A stretch of DNA of 64,000 nucleotides from Megaustenia siamemsis (GCA_032433765.1 JAVIAB010000139.1:48648240-48712239), one strand, 5' to 3'; positions 43,966-55,480 are shown, counted from the first letter of the stretch. A program made the numbers and translations. The notes: generated by a model not told the origin, from the letters alone.

Positions 43966-44660
43966 GAGATCGACGTCTCACCTATACCACCCAGAGATCG
44001 ATGTCTCACCTATACTACCCAGAGATCGACGTCTCACCTATACTACCCAGAGATCGACGTCTCACCTATACTACCCAGAGATCGACGTCTCACCTATACC
44101 ACCCACAGATCGATGTCTCACCTATACCACCCAGAGATCGACGTCTCACCTATACCACCCAGAGATCGACGTCTCATCTATACCACCCACAGATCGATGT
44201 CTCACCTATACCACCCAGAGATCGATGTCTCAACCATACCACCCAGAGATCGACGTCTCACCTATACCACCCAGAGATCGATGTCTCACCTATACCACCC
44301 AGAGATCGATGTCTCACCTATACCACCCAGAAATCGACGTCTCACCTATACCACCCAGAGATCGATGTCTCACCTATACCACCCAGAGATCGATGTCTCA
44401 CCTATACCACCCAGAGATCGACGTCTCACCTATACCACCCAGAGATCGATGTCTCACCTATACCACCCAGAGATCGATGTCTCACCTATACCACCCAGAA
44501 ATCGACGTCTCACCTATACCACCCAGAGATCGATGTCTCACCTATACCACCCAAATATCGACGTCTCACCTATACCACCCAGAGATCGATGTCTCACCTA
44601 TACCACCCAGAAATCGACGTCTCACCTATACCACCCAAATATCGACGTCTCACCTATAAG
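43966..44660. repeat. 28-bp minisatellite, about 25 copies
   Basis: Unit CCACCCAGAGATCGATGTCT then CACCTATA; GTCTCACC at 44,283 and 44,311 gives 28. Units alternate between CGACGTC and CGATGTC. ORFs of up to 286 codons run through in three frames with a 28-residue period; the absence of stops in the unit explains them. Confidence 0.97.
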
Positions 44661-45008
44661 CACTCGCCCCCTGTGAGTCGCATAATCAAGCCATCCGTTA
44701 CGTCGAATGTCCATTCAAGGTAATGCTCAATTTAATATTGACTATTGCAGAGAACTGTGGCAATGAAAGTAAGCAGGGTACGCCAGACTTGGAGCACCCA
44801 GCGAATAAGGAGATTGTTGTCCTTCAACAAAGAGTACAAGTTTCTACATTGATAAATTGATTTGATTGAAGATTATACAGTTAATACATTGACTGTTTTA
44901 GCGTGACCATGGAGCAACAATTAACAATTTCCACAACTGAACATTTTGCAAAAAAATGCATTGGAGAATACGTATTTAGTTGTCTCTTTCTAATTACTAA
45001 TTTTATGA
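44661..45008. other. Spacer, no gene seen
   Basis: No supported content. Confidence 0.4.
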
Positions 45009-45017
45009 CATAATATA

Positions 45018-45225
45018 TTCGTTCGTTCGTTCGTTCGCTTCGTCAGCTTTGACCTCTGACGAAGTCCCACCCACTCAATTTTGTGGGACTGAATTTTGCG
45101 TGTAAAGTCTGTTTTATCCCATTACAGGATGCCCCTCGCCATGCAGGCAGATTTACTCCGACTTCAGAGGTACTAATTTTTAGGGAATTAGTAAAACCCA
45201 GGTGTCCTCGCAGGGTACGAACCCT
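45018..45225 (-). mobile_element. SINE-4 copy, 5'-truncated in the B box, 9-bp target duplication
   Basis: Minus strand begins AGGGTTCGTACCCTGCGAGG (B box), then GGTTTTACTAATTCCCTAAA, then the tail shared with SINE-3: GTACCTCTGAAGTCGGAGTA, ACACGCAAAATTCAGTCCC, GGACTTCGTCAGAGGTCAAA and AGCGAACGAACGAACG. CATAATATA flanks at 45,009-45,017 and 45,226-45,234. Confidence 0.93.
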
Positions 45226-46020
45226 CATAATATAAACTGAAAATTCTTGTAAAGTTTGACCCTTTCATAACAAATAACAACATAAAGCCAGAACTCAGAT
45301 ACGCTGATGACACAGTTCTCCTCTCGCACAGTGTAAAGGGGCTAAAAGTGGCAATCGAGGTTATTAAAAGCACCATGCAGAGCAAAATCTCTACATAGAT
45401 ATACTTCAAACTAAGATAATGTCTACTGATAAAGCAAAAGGCCAACACAGAATCGTTATCAACAACGAAATGCTTCCAATTGAGGCAAATTATGAATATC
45501 TGGGATCTGTAATAACAAATTTGGAGACTGAGAAGATCAAAAGAAGATTAGCAATCACAACACAAAGATTAAAGGCCGTGAATAACAAAAGGCATAATAC
45601 AAAGGCAGTAAAATTAAAACAGCTAAGTACATGTATCTTCCTGATAGCAACATATAGTCGTGAATCATGGACAATCACGCAAACAAGAAATGAAAAAATT
45701 CGGTTCAATCGAAACAAAATTCTATAGACATATACTTGGGATTGGGATAATGAAAAAGAGCATTTAAGGCATATTTAATTATCTAAACATTGAAATAAGA
45801 AGGCTTATAAACAGCGTCTTACAGTTCAATTAAAATACTATGGGCACGTCAAAATACACAACGGGCTGCAAAGAACAATAATAGAAGGCATTGGTCCTGG
45901 GCGACGAGACAGGGGTAGACCAAGAATAAAGTGGTTTCAAGACATCAAAGAGGCTTTGAACATGACAAAAGAAGTGGAAGATGTGGCTAGAAACAGATTC
46001 TTTTAGGCAAGCTGTGATGG
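45226..46020 (+). mobile_element. LINE-E, RT palm to C-terminus
   Basis: Reads FITNNNIKPELRYADDTVLL (intact YADD), then a frameshift, NEMLPIEANYEYLGSVITNL, IFLIATYSRESWTITQTRNE, then KYYGHVKIHNGLQRTIIEG, GRRDRGRPRIKWFQDIKEAL and KEVEDVARNRFF. The order YADD, YLGS, SWTI, GHV, GRPRIKW is that of LINE RT C-terminal halves. Stops and frameshifts are present. Confidence 0.88.
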
Positions 46021-46349
46021 TTGCAACGTTCTGCAAAGGACACGCAACATGATGCTGATTCTAAAATATGTGTGTATTCTCTACTGTTTATTAAATTATG
46101 TATTCTCACAAGTGTTGAATTCGAATGTTTCGGCCAAAATGCTCAAAAGTCGCAGCTTATTGTAAACTACGACACAACGCAATTTACCCTCACTTTAGCC
46201 TTTAGAAAGTTGTTTGCTGAAAATGTTAAAGGCTAGCGTCCAGACAGGAAGTAGTTTTCTGTAGATCTAAATATATTAACCAGTTATCCCAGTAGAAAAA
46301 AATGGGCATATGCCCTTAGGTCAAAGAAGAAATGCATGTGGGGAGGGAA
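46021..46349. other. Spacer, no gene seen
   Basis: No supported content. Confidence 0.4.
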
Positions 46350-46655
46350 AGAGCACTGGACACGCTACACCAAAAGAAAGATCACTGGGTCACGCTACAC
46401 CAAGACCAGAGCACTAGGCCACGCTACACTAAGGAAAAGAACACTGGGCCACGCTACACCAAAAGAAAGAGCACTGGGCTACGCTACACCAAGAGAAAGA
46501 GCACTGGGCTACGCTATACCAAAGAGAAAGAGCACTGGGCAACCCTACACCAAGAGAAAGAGCACTGGGCTACGCTATATACCAAAGAGAAGGAGCACTG
46601 GGCCACGCTACATCAAGAGAAAGAGCACTGGCTCACGTTACACCAACAAGATTTT
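46350..46655. repeat. 30-31-bp minisatellite, about 10 copies
   Basis: Unit CACTGGGCTACGCTACACCA then AGAGAAAGAG; CACTGG at 46,442, 46,472, 46,502 and 46,533. Confidence 0.95.
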
Positions 46656-47038
46656 CTAAAGTGAGGAGGGTTTCCCCACACTCCCACCTACAGTAGTGCA
46701 GCTATGGGATACTTCTGTCCGTGCAGTTATCTGGCAATGAAGAGCGAAAGGGAAAAAAATAATCGACGGACGAACCAAAACAAACAAACAAAAATCGATA
46801 AACAGCGCTACTAGTTACCTAATTGTTGTTATTTTCCTGCCTATTAGTTTGAGGTTGTATTAGGATCTTAAGTGTCTTAACAGACAATAGATTTGTAAGA
46901 ATTTTCGATTATTTTTTTTCTTGATGTGTGCGCCTTTAGAGTCGGTAATCTTTCGCAGTTTAAGTTCTCCTGTTTTCATGATAACATATGCTTGCAATTA
47001 TAGATTTGTTGTTTTCAAATATTTTGCTTTCTATTTTG
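46656..47038. other. Spacer, no gene seen
   Basis: No supported content. Confidence 0.4.
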
Positions 47039-48747
47039 TTAAGTTACGAGACTTACAAGACTGTTACAGACTGTTAAGTTACGAGACTTACAAGACTGTT
47101 ACAGACTGTTAAGTTACGAGACTTACAAGACTGTTACAGACTGTTAAGTTACGAGACTTACAAGACTGTTACAGACTGTTAAGTTACGAGAATTACAAGA
47201 CTTTTACAGACTGTTAAGTTACGAGACTTACAAGACTGTTAAGTTACGAGACTTACAAGACTGTTACAGACTGTTAAGTTACGAGACTTACAAGACTGTT
47301 ACAGACTGTTAAGTTATGAGACTTACAAGACTGTTACAGACTGTTAAGTTACGAGACTTACAAGACTGTTACAGACTGTTAAGTTACGAGACTTACAAGA
47401 CTGTTACAGACTGTTAAGTTATGAGACTTACAAGACTGTTACAAGACTGTTAAGTTACGAGACTTACAAGACTGTTACAGACTGTTAAGTTACGAGACTT
47501 ACAAGACTGTTACAGACTGTTAAGTTACGAGACTTACAAGACTGTTAAGTTACGAGACTTACAAGACTGTTACAGACTGTTAAGTTATGAGACTTACAAG
47601 ACTGTTACAGACTGTTAAGTTATGAGACTTACAAGACTGTTACAGACTGTTAAGTTACGAGACTTACAAGACTGTTACAGACTGTTAAGTTACGAGACTT
47701 ACAAGACTGTTACAGACTGTTAAGTTACGAGACTTACAAGACTGTTACAGACTGTTAAGTTACGAGACTTACAAGACTGTTACAGACTGTTAAGTTACGA
47801 GACTTACAAGACTGTTACAGACTGTTAAGTTACGAGACTTACAAGACTGTTACAGACTGTTAAGTTACGAGACTTACAAGACTGTTACATACTGTTAAGT
47901 TACGAGACTTACAAGACTGTTACAGACTGTTAAGTTACGAGACTTATAAGACTGTTACAGACTGTTATGTTACGAGACTTACAAGACTTTTAAAGACTGT
48001 TAAGTTACGAGACTTACAAGACTGTTAAGTTACGAGACTTACAAGACTGTTACAGACTGTTAAGTTACGAGACTTACAAGACTGTTACAGACTGTTAAGT
48101 TACGAGACTTACAAGACTGTTAAGTTACGAGACTTACAAGACTGTTACAGACTGTTAAGTTACGAGACTTACAAGACTGTTACAGACTGTTAAGTTACGA
48201 GACTTACAAGACTGTTAAGTTACGAGACTTACAAGACTTTTACAGACTGTTAAGTTACGAGACTTACAAGACTTTTACAGACTGTTAAGTTACGAGACTT
48301 ACAAGACTGTTAAGTTACGAGACTTACAAGACTTTTACAGACTGTTAAGTTACGAGACTTACAAGACTGTTAAGTTACGAGACTTACAAGACTTTTACAG
48401 ACTGTTAAGTTACGAGACTTACAAGACTGTTAAGTTACGAGACTTACAAGACTGTTACAGACTGTTAAGTTACGAGACTTACAAGACTGTTACAGACTGT
48501 TAAGTTATGAGACTTATAAGACTGTTACAGACTGTTAAGTTACGAGACTTACAAGACTGTTACAGACTGTTAAGTTACGAGACTTACAAGACTGTTACAG
48601 ACTGTTAAGTTACGAGACTTACAAGACTGTTAAGTTACGAGACTTACAAGACTGTTACAGACTGTTAAGTTACGAGACTTACAAGACTGTTACAGACTGT
48701 TAAGTTACGAGACTTACAAGACTGTTACAGGCTGTTAAGTTACGAGA
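47039..48747. repeat. Large 35/25-bp satellite-like array, about 1.7 kb
   Basis: Long unit (35 bp) TTAAGTTACGAGACTTACAA then GACTGTTACAGACTG; short unit (25 bp) lacks the ACAGACTGTT duplication. Long units dominate at the left; from about 48,180 to 48,440 short and long alternate, giving a 60-bp higher-order unit (48,301-48,360 is identical to 48,361-48,420). Confidence 0.98.
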
Positions 48748-49144
48748 CAGTCTTCTGTAATTAAGTACACTGTGTGAGTGGGGAAAAGGGAGGGGGTGTG
48801 TCGGGGCGGGAGCAGCGGTTGTGAAGTTGGATGATCCAGAGAACACAGGCAAAATATACGGGTATGCTAGTGGAACTACAATGATATACATTTTCAAATC
48901 CATATTGTGGGAGAACTGCAGATCAATGGGTGAGGTCGCAATAAATATATGAATTAGTCAAAAAATCAATAGAGGAGGCCAGTGAAAGTAAAGTAATAGT
49001 CGACCAAAAGCTTGCAATAAACATTGTATTTTCTAAGATTGTGGTAGTCAAATAGTGGTAGCGTGATACTTCATGGTCCAAGATGGTGATGCGTCGTTCC
49101 TCAAGCAACAATTTGAGACACCGCTTTTATGAGGAATTGTGTTC
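48748..49144. other. Spacer, no gene seen
   Basis: GC-rich patch AGGGGGTGTGTCGGGGCGGG at about 48,791; otherwise no supported content. Confidence 0.4.
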
Positions 49145-49364
49145 TATCTCAGCCTAGGCACGTTTTGGTCGTCACAGTTGCTGTCAACTATCTCAGCCTA
49201 GGCACGTTTTGGTCGTCACAGTTGCTGTCAACTATCTCAGCCTAGGCACGTTTTGGTCGTCACAGTTGCTGTCAACTATCTCAGCCTAGGCACGTTTTGG
49301 TCGTCACAGTTGCTGTCAACTATCTCAGCCTAGGCACGTTTTGGTCGTCACAGTTGCTGTCAAC
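49145..49364. repeat. 44-bp minisatellite, 5 copies
   Basis: Unit TATCTCAGCCTAGGCACGTT then TTGGTCGTCACAGTTGCTGTCAAC-like; starts 49,145, 49,189, 49,233, 49,277, 49,321; essentially identical copies. Confidence 0.98.
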
Positions 49365-49380
49365 AATCTCAGCATGACCT

Positions 49381-49680
49381 CTCTATATAATCTTTTTTTC
49401 TTCTTCCTCAATCACTTATTCCTGTAGGTTGTCTTCTTTTACTTCATCGTCGTCTTCTGCATCTTCTTTTATTTTTTATTATTCGTCTTTTTTTCTGCAT
49501 ATATTTTTTTCTTACAATTTTTTTTTCTGTCTCCTTTTGAATTTTTCCTTCTTTTCCACTTCGTTTTTTTTCATTTCATCATTCTCCTAATCTATTTTTT
49601 TCTTATCCTCTTTCTCTTTTTCTCCTACATCGTCTATATTCTTTTTTTTCTTCTCTTCCTCATCTTACTCATTTACTCAA
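49381..49680. repeat. Polypyrimidine (T/C) tract
   Basis: About 300 bases of TTCTTC/TTTTTT-rich sequence on the plus strand; low complexity, no unit. Confidence 0.85.
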
Positions 49681-50063
49681 GGAGTTTCCCTGTTTTTAAC
49701 ATTTATTCAAGTCATTTATATATTAATTATATTTACAATTTTTAAAATACTAAATTATCCGAACCACACCATCTTTTCTTTATATATTTTAACTTTCTGC
49801 CTTCCTCGTTTCTTCATACCCTCGATCGATCCCCGTCAATAAATTGATTTTCCACGTCTTGTTTTTTGGTTAGGTATTTTTTTCTTTGGTCCGTGTTTGT
49901 CCAGTAAAATTATATATGTTCTCTTCTAGATTGAGGTGTGTCTGTGTGCGAGTCTGTGTTTGTTTCGTTACAGTTCTCTTTTTTTTTTCCTTTTACAAAA
50001 AACAGTAATATTTCTTAACTCGATGTCTACGTTGTTCCTGGTGAGACCCTTAGTATTCTATTT
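49681..50063. other. AT-rich spacer, no gene seen
   Basis: No supported content. Confidence 0.4.
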
Positions 50064-50110
50064 CAGTTGTTCCCAAAGTGCGTGTCGCGCCTGCCAGGGA
50101 CACCGCCAAA
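50064..50110 (+). mobile_element. hAT-like terminus (candidate)
   Basis: CAGTTGTTCCCAAAGTGCGT resembles the CAGNGGTTCCCAAA-type terminal inverted repeat of hAT elements. A similar end in reverse is at 56,471-56,488. No matching partner end lies close by. Confidence 0.4.
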
Positions 50111-51439
50111 CTTAACATAGACACCAAGCCGAGGATGTTGTCGTGTTCTCCACTCATTAGTGTGAACCGTGTGGCTAGAATCATAAAATAACAACACCCA
50201 CAAAGGCTTACTATTTTTTAGTGCATAAACGAGTTTCTATAGGGCAGTGTTAATTCTGTTGTCATCCATCATTGTATATGACATTAAAGGGAGCCAGTAA
50301 ATTAATATTAATGAATAAAAAGTGAATATGCGCTCAGGTTTTTCCACACTCGGTATAATCCGAGCGTGTGAAGAATTGTGGAGACGCCATTTGTAAACAT
50401 AAATATACTGTTGGTTTTCTTTTTTTTTTTTTTTTTGTTGGTCGCTACATTAAATAACATTCTATCGCTACTGCTACTTAGCTTGATTTATGTACTTAAA
50501 GTAGTAACATACACAACAATAAATACAAGAATCAAGAGTTAGCCCGACTTATACAGTCGTAACTGAGGGCGCCATCGGTGAGGGCGCTCAGCAGGTAAAG
50601 GGAGCCACAGACGTTACAAGTTTGGCAATCACAGTTCTTTGAAATCACATGCTTGCTGCAAAAGAACTATTGGTTTTCTATAACATTTTCCAAAACTCAC
50701 ATTATGAAATAAAATTCATTTCTCCGTCAATGTATCCCATCCTTTGTACGTCTGTCAAGTTTTAAGTTAGTCAGGTCGTTCGTTTCCTCATCCATTCATC
50801 ATTTTCTTTCATCCAATCTGCCATCCATCCATCAATTATCCATTCGTGTCTTCCTCCCACTCTTCGACCATCCATCGATTTCAGCCAAAGGCAGATCATC
50901 ATGGCTATACACAAATTACGACTAGTAAACTATGAACTAACAGCATTTATTGAACTTAAAACAGCACCATGCAAACTATCAGCGCCACCAACAACAGACG
51001 GAATCGTTTGCATGCGTTTAATACAGGCTTGCACCTGCGGCAGAGTTTTGCTTCATTGAATTAGCCGGTGGACAAATCCCAACTGGCGAAGTTACTGCAG
51101 CAAACTGCAAAAATGTGAGTGAAAACTCACATCACAAATCAATACTCAACACTGCTTTCATGTCAGCTTTTCCCTGGGGGGATACAAGTGTTCAATTATT
51201 CTATACATATAGTAGTTTGAACTTTAATTAATGTTATAGTACGTCCATGACATACTGTTGCAAGATGTGTGCGTGAGTTAGTGTGTGTCTTTGAGTGTGT
51301 GCTGATGCGTTCGTTTTATGTTGGTATCTTGGAGCACAGTTTTGTTCACTGAAATTATAGATGAGACGTTGCTAGCAAGTCTATAGCTCCTGCAGTCTGT
51401 TCTTTTCAAATTTTAACAAATGTAAAGTTTGAAGTTAAT
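50111..51439. other. Spacer, no gene seen
   Basis: T-run at about 50,420-50,437; CATCCATC-type degenerate tetranucleotides at 50,785-50,880. No coding content that I can support. Confidence 0.4.
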
Positions 51440-51905
51440 GAGATCTGTACTGTAAGGTTTAGGTAACTTGTACTGCAAGATTTAGTTTCTGTACTGTAAG
51501 ATTTAGGTAACTTGTACTGCAAGATTTAGTTGCTCTGTACTGTAAGGTTTAGGTAATTTGTACTGCAAGATTTAGTTGCTCTGTACTGAAAGGTTTAGGT
51601 AATTTGTACTGCAAGATTTAGTTGCTCTGTACTGTAAGGTTTAGGTAATTTGTAATGCAAGATTTAGTTGCTCTGTACTGTAAGGTTTAGGTAATTTGCA
51701 CTACAAGATTTGGGTGCTCTGCACTATAAGGTTTAGGTGCTCTGTGCCGTAAGGTTTTGGTGCTCTATTGTGATGTTTGTACTGTAAAGTTTAACGACTC
51801 AGTGATGTAAGGATTTGGTGTTCTGTACTATGCGGTTTAGATACTCTGTGCTATACGGTTTAGGTGCTCTATACTATAAAGTTTAGTTGCTCTGTACAGT
51901 GACGT
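51440..51905. repeat. 46-bp minisatellite made of two 23-bp halves
   Basis: TTTAGGTAATTTGTACTGCA and GATTTAGTTGCTCTGTACTG halves alternate; AGGT at 51,551 and 51,597 gives 46. After about 51,700 single decayed 23-bp units continue. Confidence 0.93.
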
Positions 51906-52204
51906 GCTCGTCTCACGTATATCTGAGTAGCTAGTCCTATCGCAGATGGACGAATAAAGGGAAGTCCCGTGTCCAAGTTTATTATACAAAAGAACCGCTG
52001 ACAGTTGAAAACGTATGCTGTATGAATGCCGCTGCCAGGGCTGGATATAAAAAATAAAGCAAAAATCCAACCTTCTTTACATAATTAACCAACTTTCGAC
52101 AATTACCGTAGGGAATCAGTTGCTGTGTGATCAGATAGGAGGTCGAGGGTGCTAGCTAATGACCACTGTCCGAGTACGGTGTTGATGGTATTAGGACTAA
52201 AACA
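51906..52204. other. Spacer, no gene seen
   Basis: No supported content. Confidence 0.4.
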
Positions 52205-53545
52205 ACAATAATGTTTGCGAGCTTGGGAGGAGAGCATTAATTGCGAGCGTGGGAGGAGAGCAATGATTGCGAGCGTGGGAGGAGAGCAATGATCGCGAGC
52301 GTGGGAGGAGAGCAATGATTGCGAGCGTGGGAGGAGAGCAATGATTACGAGCATGGGAGGAGAGCAATGATTGCGAGCATGGGAGGTGAGCAATGATTGC
52401 GAGCATGGGAGGAGAGCAATGAATGCGAGCATGGGAGGAGAGCAATGATTGCGAGCATGGGAGGAGAGCAATGATTGCGAGCGTGGGAGGTGATCAATGA
52501 TTGCGAGCGTGGGAGGAGAGCAATGATTGCGAGCGTGGGAGGAGAGCAATGATTGCGAGCGTGGGAGGAGAGCAATGATTGCGAGCATGGGAGGAGAGCA
52601 ATGATTGCGAGCATGGGAGGTGAGCAATGATTGCGAGCGTGGGAGAAGAGCAATGTTTGCGAGCGTGGGAGGAGAGCAATGATTGCGAGCCTGGGAGGAG
52701 AGCAATGATTGCGAGCATGGGAGGAGAGCAATGATTGCGAGCATGGGAGGAGAGCAATGATTGCGAGCTTGGTAGGAGAGCAATGATTGCGAGCATGGGA
52801 GGAGAGCAATGATTGCGAGCGTGGGAGGAAAGCAATGATTGCGAGCGTGGGAGGAGAGCAATGATTGCGAGCATGGGAGGAGAGCAATGATTGCGAGCAT
52901 GGGAGAAGAGCAATGATTGCGAGCATGGGAGGAGAGCAATGATTGCGAGCATGAGAGGTGAGCAATGATTGCGAGCATGGGAGGAGAGCAATGATTGCGA
53001 GCGTGGGAGGAGAGCAATGATTGCGAGCGTGGGAGGAGAGCAATGATTGCGAGCGTGGGAGGTGAGCAATGATTGCGTGCGTGGGAGGAGAGCAATGATT
53101 GCGAGCGTGGGAGGAGAGCAATGATTGCGAGCGTGGGAGGAGAGCAATGATTGCGAGCGTGGGAGGAGAGCAATGATTGCGAGCGTGGGAGGAGAGCAAT
53201 GATTGCGAGCGTGGGAGGAGAGCAATGATTGCGAGCGTGGGAGGAGAGCAATGATTGCGAGCATGAGAGGAGAGCAATGATTGCGAGCATGAGAGGAGAG
53301 CAATGATTGCGAGCATGAGAGGAGAGCAATGATTGCGAGCATGGGAGGAGATCAACGATTGCGAGCATGAGAGGTGAGCAATGATTGCGAGCATGGGAGG
53401 AGAGCAATGATTGCGAGCATGGGAGGAGAGCAATGATTGCGAGCGTGGGAGGAGAGCAATGATTGCGAGCATGAAAGAAGATCAATGATTGCGAGCATGA
53501 GAGGAGAACAATGATTGCGAGCATGGGAGGAGAGCACTGAATGCA
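52205..53545. repeat. 26-bp minisatellite, about 51 copies
   Basis: Unit GCGAGCGTGGGAGGAGAGCA then ATGATT; GCGAGC at 52,269 and 52,295. Main variable base is G/A in GCGAGC(G/A)TGG. The minus strand has no stops in any frame, producing a 507-codon ORF plus others with a 26-residue period (three units); this is a repeat artefact. Ends at a short degenerate edge. Confidence 0.98.
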
Positions 53546-53796
53546 TATTTTACTTCTAATCATGGGTTTGTTGATTTGCAGGGGCTCCCACTTACTGCCA
53601 AGCAGTGGGAAGTGAGTTGCTGCCAACCCGAGTTATGGTAAAAAAGAACAGCAATGGAAATCGTTTACTTTTTTGACCACAAACAGACGAAGAATTCTAA
53701 GCCCATTGTTGTGTTTTTTGGTGTAAGGTGCAACGAGGTTACTACACCCCACATAGTCTTTATTTCTGAGGTGTTTTAAATCTAGCGCACACTTTT
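53546..53796. other. Spacer, no gene seen
   Basis: No supported content. Confidence 0.4.
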
Positions 53797-53918
53797 CACC
53801 TCTGTTGCGATTGTTATTCGCCCCTCTGTTGCGATTGTTATTCGCCCCTCTGTTGCGATTGTTATTCGCCCCTCTGTTGCGACTGTTATTCGCCCATCTG
53901 TTGCGATTGTTATTCGCC
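53797..53918. repeat. 24-bp minisatellite, 5 copies
   Basis: Unit CCCCTCTGTTGCGATTGTTA then TTCG; GCGATTG at 53,831 and 53,855. Confidence 0.96.
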
Positions 53919-54188
53919 AGGTTGTTCTAAGTCTGCTTCATTTTCTGGACTCCATTGTTTGGCAGTGCTTGTGACTGTTGCAAGACGTCTAAAGATCACA
54001 TGACGTGGCTTCTTTGCTTCTGTTAGGACCATCACTGCACACTGGGCGAATACATAGGTGATTCGATATCCCTCTCGGGAAAATACAAGAGAACCCTCCC
54101 TAACCCATATGCACGAACTCCGTAGCACGGCCGGAGATTTACGGCCTATGTAGGTTTCTGTTGACAATTTGACCCGAGCTGCGACCAT
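53910..54188 (-). CDS. Unrecognised 92-codon ORF, weak candidate
   Basis: The ORF opens MVAARVKLSTETYIGRKSPA and includes CIWVREGSLVFSREGYRITY and VLTEAKKPRHVIFRRL. Composition is protein-like (balanced charge, no low complexity) and the local GC content looks higher than in the flanks. It ends in the 24-bp array. I recognise no family; it could be a single exon, part of an unknown transposon, or chance. Confidence 0.25.
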   Translation of the reverse strand: MVAARVKLSTETYIGRKSPAVLRSSCIWVREGSLVFSREGYRITYVFAQCAVMVLTEAKKPRHVIFRRLATVTSTAKQWSPENEADLEQPGE

Positions 54189-54495
54189 AACCCTTGATTT
54201 GTAAGTATATTATAGATAGAGACACAGATATATGAATATATGGTAATATAATTTGTAAATACGAAATGTATTGTTAAATGTATGCACTTAAAATATATAG
54301 ACAATAATAATATAAATATAAGGTCTGCTACGGAATAATTAATGGCAATCTTTTCGTTGTCTATGTTTGAGAAGTTGGAACGCTGTTTTATTGATTAAAA
54401 GTGATGTTTATTATCTTGTAGCTGCAAAAATATGTACAGTTTATCTTCGACTGTTTTGTATGTTTTCCCCCATTCCCAGTACATAATGTCCTGAA
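54189..54495. other. AT-rich spacer, no gene seen
   Basis: No supported content. Confidence 0.4.
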
Positions 54496-54506
54496 TACAT
54501 CATGAC

Positions 54507-54770
54507 TAAGGGAACCGCGATAGTTCAGTGGTTAGTGAACTGGACTACAATGGACAAGAGGTTGGATTCGATCCTAATCGACGGCTTCCGGGTTCACCCT
54601 GCCTTAAATGGGTGCCGGATTTTTTCTGGGAAAGTAAAGCGGCACGGGCATAATATCGACCACATTACCCCAGAAATCATGCGCCGAAATGTCTACACAA
54701 ATTATAGTCACTAACACCATATTCCCTATACGCCACTTAGCATGACGGGGGCTCTTTACGTTTGTTTTCT
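54507..54770 (+). mobile_element. SINE-1 copy, diverged, 11-bp target duplication
   Basis: Head AAGGGAACCGCGATAGTTCA with A box changed (TAGTTCAGTGG) and B box GGATTCGATCCTAATCG; body and 3' block with CGCCACTTAGCATGACGGG; tail TTTACGTTTGTTTTC. TACATCATGAC is at 54,496-54,506 and 54,771-54,781. More substitutions than other copies, so older. Confidence 0.94.
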
Positions 54771-54781
54771 TACATCATGAC

Positions 54782-55281
54782 AACCCCGGCAGAGAAGAAA
54801 TGTGAACTCAGACGAGTATCTTGACTACGGATGTATGCCATCCCCGCAAGACTACAGGAAACCCTTATGCTTAATGTGCGATATTACACTTTCCAATGAA
54901 AGCATGCGACCAGAAGCAGTTGGAATCGTCCATTCAAGACAAAAAGGATAAACCCCTTGGAATATGTTTGTGTGTTCCGATATAATTTTGAAGCTAGACC
55001 TATGGTGAAAAAAAATTTCTTTACGCGATCTACAAATTTAAATGACAATGGTTTAATCGGTTTTTTTGGGGGTTTTTTACAAAATGTACAAAGTTGATAG
55101 CTAAAGAAAAAAAGTATATACACAGGGAATCTTCCTTGATTTTTTCCAGCTGAGTCCATTATAATTACAACCTTCAATTTAAAAACATTTCTATAAAACT
55201 GAATAGTGTATTATATATATAAATTTATATTGTTATATACATGTTGTTTGATGTCCTACGGGGATAATATGACGACAAACT
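54782..55281. other. Spacer, no gene seen
   Basis: No supported content. Confidence 0.4.
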
Positions 55282-55480
55282 GTGTGTTTATATGTTCGAA
55301 ATTGGTGTCAACAACGATGGCCTGACATCATCAAGCGCTATACATTTTTAAAGAAATATGACGACCATCACTTTCGGGAGGACGTGAACTTCTGGTATAT
55401 GGTGGATTGGCGGCAGGAACCATTGCAGGCTATGCATGAAAAGTGTTCCTTGTTGCAGTTTCCTCATATTCCAAGTCTAT
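55282..55480 (+). CDS. Unrecognised coding-like fragment before SINE-3, weak candidate
   Basis: The frame reads NWCQQRWPDIIKRYTFLKKY, DDHHFREDVNFWYMVDWRQE and PLQAMHEKCSLLQFPHIPS before running into SINE-3. It is rich in tryptophan, histidine and tyrosine and has no internal repeat. This looks more like a real exon than the surrounding DNA, but I cannot name a family. A decayed transposon ORF is the main alternative. Confidence 0.3.

Noticed and set aside
43863..44723. 286-codon plus-strand ORF and overlapping ones
   Set aside because: Product of the 28-bp array; three frames open with identical cyclic peptides.
52103..53626. 507-codon minus-strand ORF
   Set aside because: It lies entirely on the 26-bp tandem array; all three frames are open with the same 26-residue cycle, which is a property of the repeat unit and not evidence of a gene.
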